A stretch of DNA of 9,837 nt from CAZVEE01 sp964625525 (GTDB lineage Bacteria; Pseudomonadota; Alphaproteobacteria; JAJFIK01): the NCBI GenBank assembly GCA_964625525.1, contig CAZVEE010000109.1, forward strand, positions 1 through 9,837, written 5' to 3'. The notes beneath the pieces are model-generated. The model did no database searches, was not told the DNA's origin, and saw only the letters and a list, made by a program, of their open reading frames with translations. This document shows, piece after piece, positions 6,148 to 9,837 of the stretch. Positions within the stretch are counted from its first letter, which is position 1. Every line of letters starts with the position of its first letter. Both the position numbers and the translations under genes were made by a program.

Positions 6148-7158
6148 ATGGCGGTCTTGGTGACAGGCGGCGCCGGATATATCGGCAGCCATATGGCCCA
6201 CTACCTCGCCGATCGGGGCGAGCAGGTGGTGGTTCTGGATGATTTATCCCGTGGGCGGATAGATCTCGTCCCTTCTTCGGCAAGCCTCGTACGCGGCTGC
6301 GCGGGCGACCGCAAGCTGGTGGCGGACGTGTGCCGCACTTATGATGTGGACGCCGTCATCCATTTCGCCGGTTACATCATCGTTCCGGAGTCGGTGCAAA
6401 ATCCACTGCTTTATTACGATCGCAACACCGTTGCCTCACGCGCCCTCATCGAGGCCTGTAGTGAGGCCGGCGTGGACAAGGTGATCTTCTCGTCGACCGC
6501 GTCTGTCTACGGATCGCCGGAACGGACGCCGATCCCGGAGACGGCCACGCTTGATCCCATTTCGCCCTATGGCCGGTCGAAATTGATGACCGAAACCATG
6601 CTGGCCGATGCCGACCAGGCCTATGGGCTGCGCTCGGTGGTGTTGCGCTACTTCAATGTTGCCGGGGCCGATCCGGACCTGCGCACGGGCCAGGTCAGCC
6701 TTGTGCCGACCCATCTTATCAAGATTGCGTCCCAGGTTGCCCTTGGCCTGCGCCCCCAGCTTAAAATCTTTGGCAGCGATTATCCGACCCCGGATGGGAC
6801 CTGCGTCCGCGACTATGTGCATGTCACCGATCTGGTGAATGCCCATTATCTGGCACTTGAATATCTGCGCTTCGGCGGCCGGTCGCGCACCTACAATTGC
6901 GGCTATGGACGCGGTTATTCCGTGATGGATGTGGTCAAGACGTTCAGTGCCGTGACGGGCATCCCCCTGCCCTATCACTACGACACGCGCCGCCCCGGTG
7001 ACCCGCCGGAACTTGTCGCCGACAGCACGGCGTTGATCCGCGACCTGTCCTGGCGGCCCCGGCACAATACCCTTGAGGAAATCATCGAGACGGCTTTTGC
7101 TTGGGAAAAGCAGGACTCCCTGCCTTCCGGCCAGGACCAACTCGCCGAGGCGGTCTGA
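6148..7158 (+). CDS. galE: UDP-glucose 4-epimerase
   Basis: GalE interconverts UDP-glucose and UDP-galactose (some members also UDP-GlcNAc and UDP-GalNAc) using tightly bound NAD+. The protein is 336 residues, close to E. coli GalE (338). It shows the Rossmann motif TGGAGYIG (6-13), HFAGYIIVPESV (72-83), the catalytic segment SSTASVYG (115-122), YGRSK with Tyr141 and Lys145, RYFNVAGADP (167-176) and the late block RDYVHVTDLVNAHYLALEYL that is typical of GalE. The start at 6148 is chosen for the family N-terminus MAVLVTGGAGYIG and a GGGAG about 7 nt upstream; the frame is open further back to a GTG at 6019 but that part is hairpin sequence. Its stop lies 4 nt from the stop of the convergent membrane-protein gene. 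Substrate range cannot be settled from sequence by eye. Confidence 0.93.
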   Translation: MAVLVTGGAGYIGSHMAHYLADRGEQVVVLDDLSRGRIDLVPSSASLVRGCAGDRKLVADVCRTYDVDAVIHFAGYIIVPESVQNPLLYYDRNTVASRALIEACSEAGVDKVIFSSTASVYGSPERTPIPETATLDPISPYGRSKLMTETMLADADQAYGLRSVVLRYFNVAGADPDLRTGQVSLVPTHLIKIASQVALGLRPQLKIFGSDYPTPDGTCVRDYVHVTDLVNAHYLALEYLRFGGRSRTYNCGYGRGYSVMDVVKTFSAVTGIPLPYHYDTRRPGDPPELVADSTALIRDLSWRPRHNTLEEIIETAFAWEKQDSLPSGQDQLAEAV

Positions 7159-7162
7159 GACC

Positions 7163-7711
7163 CTACCCGTCGCTCGCGCGGCGGGCGAGCGGCACCAGAG
7201 CTCTGGTCACGGGCAGCATCATGATTACGCTGACCGAGAAAGACAGCGTGATCATCAAGATGAGCACCGCCCAGTCGGGAAGCATGCCTCCGGAGGCTCG
7301 TAAAATGAGCCCTGGAAATGTGATGAGGCCCAGCGGCACCATGGTGTTGCTGATCACGGCGATGATCTTCATGCCAAGCACAACCATGGCGTAATGGACA
7401 CGGTGGAGGCCCGTTTGCACGGCGGTGGCATACCCCTGGCGCGGCATAATCCGCGTGCTGTCGTCCATTTTTCGCGCGCTCAAGGCTGTAAGCCGAGGCC
7501 ATCCCGACGCGAAAAGCCAGAGGGCGAACACCCCCACGGCGGCATTCAGCGCGAAGTACCGCGCAGACAGGCCGCCCGCCCCATCCTTCACGACACTGTT
7601 CAATTCGCGTGCACCGCCCGACGCGATGCCAGCCTGGGTCGTGAGATAATCGGCAAGGGTCAGCGCGCCGAAGACCAGCGCGTAAATGCCAATGGGCACA
7701 GCCCTCGTCAC
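7163..7711 (-). CDS. Small four-helix inner-membrane protein, function unknown
   Basis: I do not recognise a function. The 182-residue product has about four hydrophobic helices, near residues 6-27, 52-70, 108-137 and 145-175, and a basic linker at about 80-105, so it is very likely an inner-membrane protein. The N-terminal part reads ADYLTTQAGIASGGARELN (20-38); the D-x2-TT...GG-x-ELN pattern is reminiscent of the DUF5658 membrane family, but I cannot confirm membership. The start is GTG at 7711 with AGGG 7 nt upstream; a second GTG at residue 5 is possible. It lies 54 nt downstream of manC on the same strand and is likely co-transcribed with pgi-manC. It converges on galE with a 4-bp gap and no obvious terminator. 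A 7-bp inverted repeat (7171-7177 with 7185-7191) lies in its last codons. Confidence 0.75.
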   Translation of the reverse strand: MTRAVPIGIYALVFGALTLADYLTTQAGIASGGARELNSVVKDGAGGLSARYFALNAAVGVFALWLFASGWPRLTALSARKMDDSTRIMPRQGYATAVQTGLHRVHYAMVVLGMKIIAVISNTMVPLGLITFPGLILRASGGMLPDWAVLILMITLSFSVSVIMMLPVTRALVPLARRASDG

Positions 7712-7765
7712 GCGGTTGCCCTATCGGGGCGCATGCGGGTTCGTCCGGCGGCCCGTTCCGCCACA

Positions 7766-8851
7766 TCAGGTTTCCTTGCGTGCAGCCTTGTTCAGGGCCG
7801 TGACAATGGACTTGACGTCCTGGGCCTTATCGAGACGGGTCACCAGGACCGCGTCTTCGGTCTCCACAATCACAAGATCCTCCACCCCTACGGCGGCGAC
7901 GAGGCGCTTGCCGGCCCGCACATAGGTGTTGGCGCAGTCGATTGCGATCACATCGCCGGTCGCGGCATTGCCTTGCGCGTCCTTTTCAGCGATCTCGTGC
8001 AAGGCGGTCCAGGAGCCGACATCGTTCCACCCCATGTCGGCGGCGATAACGGCGGCCTTTTCCGTATGCTCCATCACGGCGTAATCGATGGAGTCCGCGC
8101 GGCAGGCGGAGAAAACCTCCGCATCCGGCACAACAAGACGGTTGGTCCGCTGTGCCTTTTCCATGGACGTGCGACAGGCGCTGATAATGTCCGAGCAATA
8201 GGCCGTCATTTCCTCAATCAGCACGTCGGCACGCACAGTGAAAATCCCGCCATTCCAGTAATAGTCGCCGGACGCGACATAGCCTTGCGCGACCTCCCGG
8301 TTCGGTTTTTCCACAAACTCCGCGACTTCAAAACTGTCCGCATGCCCCTCAAGTGCGCTACCGCGGCGAATGTAGCCATAACCGGTCTCCGGCTGGCTGG
8401 CGACAATGCCATAGGTCACCACCTTGCCCGCGCTGGCCAGGGCCACGGCGCCCTCGACGGCCGCCTTGAAGGCGGCGGCATCGCGGATGTGATGGTCGGC
8501 GGGCAGAATGATCAGCACCGTTTCGGGATCCTGCTCCGCTGCCAGAAGCGCGGCAAGCGCGGCCGCCGGCGCGGTGTTGCGCCCGATCGGTTCGGTGATC
8601 GATGTGTATTGGCTGCAACCGATGGCTTCAAGCTGCTGGTCGATCTGCGTCACATGGTCGGCATTGCCCACAATGATCGGCGCGCCCGCGTGCCCTGCCC
8701 CGCCAAGGGCCGTGGCAATCCGGTCTACGGTTTCCTGGAGCATGGTGCGATCCGACACCAGAGCATGGAGTTGTTTCGGGTGCGCCGCGCGGGAGGCCGG
8801 CCACAACCGCGAGCCGATACCGCCGGACAGAATTACGGGTACAGTCTTCAT
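7766..8851 (-). CDS. manC: Mannose-1-phosphate guanylyltransferase (GDP-mannose pyrophosphorylase), single-domain
   Basis: The enzyme makes GDP-mannose from GTP and mannose-1-phosphate for polysaccharide, glycolipid or GDP-fucose pathways. The 361-residue protein opens with the nucleotidyltransferase signature SGGIGSRLWPASRAAHPKQ (9-27) and continues with EPIGRNTAPA (87-96), LPADHHI (116-122), FVEKPN (179-184), YYWNGGIF (197-204), DYAVME (256-261) and WNDVGSW (275-281). It ends after one domain, unlike the ~470-residue AlgA/ManC/XanB enzymes that carry a C-terminal phosphomannose isomerase cupin, so a separate isomerase is needed. The ATG at 8851 is preferred because GGGGCGAAAG lies immediately upstream; an in-frame TTG at 8863 would add only four residues. 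It sits 81 nt downstream of pgi and 54 nt upstream of the membrane-protein gene, all leftward, suggesting one transcript. No sign of truncation is visible. Confidence 0.95.
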   Translation of the reverse strand: MKTVPVILSGGIGSRLWPASRAAHPKQLHALVSDRTMLQETVDRIATALGGAGHAGAPIIVGNADHVTQIDQQLEAIGCSQYTSITEPIGRNTAPAAALAALLAAEQDPETVLIILPADHHIRDAAAFKAAVEGAVALASAGKVVTYGIVASQPETGYGYIRRGSALEGHADSFEVAEFVEKPNREVAQGYVASGDYYWNGGIFTVRADVLIEEMTAYCSDIISACRTSMEKAQRTNRLVVPDAEVFSACRADSIDYAVMEHTEKAAVIAADMGWNDVGSWTALHEIAEKDAQGNAATGDVIAIDCANTYVRAGKRLVAAVGVEDLVIVETEDAVLVTRLDKAQDVKSIVTALNKAARKET

Positions 8852-8914
8852 CTTTCGCCCCAAAAGGTTACGGCGCCATCATCTTTCTTCTGTGTTTTGA
8901 CTCGATGACGCGCT

Positions 8915-8946
8915 CTGAAAAACTTTCTTTTTCTAAAGTTTTTCAG
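8915..8946 (-). repeat. 12-bp perfect AT-rich inverted repeat over the pgi stop codon
   Basis: CTGAAAAACTTT (8915-8926) and AAAGTTTTTCAG (8935-8946) are exact reverse complements around an 8-nt spacer. On the minus strand the first arm contains the last pgi sense codons and the stop TAG begins at the arm-loop junction. The RNA would form a hairpin of twelve pairs, mostly A-U. No T tract follows the second arm on the minus strand. It may be a weak terminator, an mRNA end stabiliser or a protein-binding dyad. Confidence 0.6.
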
Positions 8947-9837
8947 TCTCTTTACATTTCTGGTTGTAGGCCTCGACCAGACCACGGGTTGAGCCCGTCA
9001 TGTCCTCCAGCCCCCCCGGCGTCAGCAGGGACTTGGCCAGTCGCTTGCCGAGTTCAACACCGAACTGGTCATAGGAATTGATGTCCCAGATCACGCCCTG
9101 GACGAAGATCTTGTGCTCGTAAAGCGCAATGAGCGCGCCAAGACGATCGGGCGACACATCATCGAGGAGCAGGCTCACGCTCGGACGGTTGCCGGGGAAA
9201 GTCGTATGGGGCACCAGGTCATTGACGGCTCCCGCTTCCATGTTGCGCCCGACCAGCAAGGCCTTGGCTTCCTCGCCGCTTTGCCCGCGCACGAGGGCCT
9301 CGGTCTGGGCGAAGAAATTTGCCATAAGGAGACGGTGGTGTTCCTCGGCGCCGCGGTCGGGCCGGGCCACGCCGATGAATTCGGCCGGAACGATCTCGGT
9401 TCCCTGGTGCAACATCTGGAAAAAGGAATGCTGAACATCCGTGCCCACACCGCCCCACAGGATCGGCGCCGTGTGCCGGCCGACCGGGGCGCCGGAGCGC
9501 GTGACGCCCTTGCCGTTGCTCTCCATGTCCGCCTGCTGAAGATAGAACGGCAGCAGACGCAGACGCTGGGTGTAGGGCAGGATCGCAAGCGTGTCGTGGC
9601 CACGGAAATTGATATGCCAGATGCCTATGAGGGCGAGCAGGACCGGCAGGTTCTGCTCAAGGGGCGCCTCTTCAAAATGGCGATCCATGGCAAAGGCGCC
9701 GGCGCGCAGGTCGTTGAACAGCTTCATGCCAAGGGCAAGGGCGATGGGCAGGCCAATGGCGGACCACAGGGAGTAGCGCCCGCCGACCCAATCCCAGAAC
9801 CCGAAACTGTTCACCGGATCGATGCCGAATTCGGCGA
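8933..9837 (-). CDS. pgi: Glucose-6-phosphate isomerase, C-terminal part
   Basis: The gene enters from the right edge; 300 residues up to its natural end are visible and the reading frame is open to position 9837. Pgi interconverts glucose-6-phosphate and fructose-6-phosphate in the cytoplasm. Both family signatures are present: DWVGGRYSLWSAIGLP near the right edge (about 9740-9790) and IWDINSYDQFGVELGKRL (about 9035-9095), which includes the catalytic lysine. Between them lies GGVGTDVQHSFFQMLHQGTE, where many relatives have EPGTNGQH; the V-G-T-D-V-Q-H version is one I recall from other alphaproteobacteria. An internal GTG at 9814 is not the start, because AEFGIDP precedes it in frame and the family has about 240 more residues upstream. 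The product ends NQKCKETEKL. It is the first visible gene of the leftward pgi-manC-membrane protein set and supplies fructose-6-phosphate, the shared precursor of GDP-mannose and UDP-GlcNAc. Confidence 0.97.
   Translation of the reverse strand, partial: AEFGIDPVNSFGFWDWVGGRYSLWSAIGLPIALALGMKLFNDLRAGAFAMDRHFEEAPLEQNLPVLLALIGIWHINFRGHDTLAILPYTQRLRLLPFYLQQADMESNGKGVTRSGAPVGRHTAPILWGGVGTDVQHSFFQMLHQGTEIVPAEFIGVARPDRGAEEHHRLLMANFFAQTEALVRGQSGEEAKALLVGRNMEAGAVNDLVPHTTFPGNRPSVSLLLDDVSPDRLGALIALYEHKIFVQGVIWDINSYDQFGVELGKRLAKSLLTPGGLEDMTGSTRGLVEAYNQKCKETEKL

Noticed and set aside
7171..7191. Terminator between galE and the convergent gene
   Set aside because: The 7-bp inverted repeat has no T tract on either strand and lies inside coding sequence.
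7394..8908. Long plus-strand open frame (about 500 codons) opposite manC and the membrane-protein gene
   Set aside because: It spans two well-supported minus-strand genes and the gap between them. Its product is rich in His, Arg and Gly without recognisable motifs, as expected of an antisense shadow.

Overview
The window is bacterial chromosome with high GC and tightly packed genes. GC-rich third codon positions, the family variants present and the gene style suggest an alphaproteobacterium, perhaps near Rhodospirillales or Kordiimonadales; the lineage is an inference, not proven here. Nine protein genes are supported: seven complete enzymes or proteins with clear starts, one gene cut by the left edge (cysN) and one cut by the right edge (pgi). 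I see no tRNA, rRNA, insertion sequence, CRISPR array or prophage gene.

Layout: positions 1-4393 are read leftwards as glmS, glmM, cysD, cysN. A 353-bp divergent intergenic region follows (4394-4746). Then two rightward genes for NAD-dependent sugar-nucleotide enzymes: a UDP-glucuronate decarboxylase (uxs, 4747-5757), closed by a textbook intrinsic terminator, and galE (6148-7158), preceded by a 390-bp region with two strong hairpins. From 7163 to the right edge the genes run leftwards again: pgi, a GDP-mannose-forming guanylyltransferase (manC type) and a small four-helix membrane protein that meets galE tail to tail with a 4-bp gap.

The genes fit one theme: supply of activated building blocks for surface polysaccharide. 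Pgi sets glucose-6-P/fructose-6-P; GlmS and GlmM draw fructose-6-P toward glucosamine-1-P (UDP-GlcNAc); ManC makes GDP-mannose; GalE makes UDP-galactose; Uxs makes UDP-xylose. CysD and CysN activate sulfate to APS. Both have unusual sequence features (a short CysD, an EF-Tu-like P-loop in CysN), and their position beside sugar-nucleotide genes suggests that the activated sulfate may serve polysaccharide sulfation rather than, or besides, cysteine synthesis. That is the most interesting hypothesis here. No sulfotransferase, glycosyltransferase or polymerase gene lies inside the window, so it rests on neighbourhood alone.

Most of the window is well-understood metabolism. The less explained parts are the hairpin-rich leader before galE, the glmM-cysD junction, the overlapping mini-ORF at the glmM start, an AT-rich inverted repeat over the pgi stop codon, and the unrecognised membrane protein.
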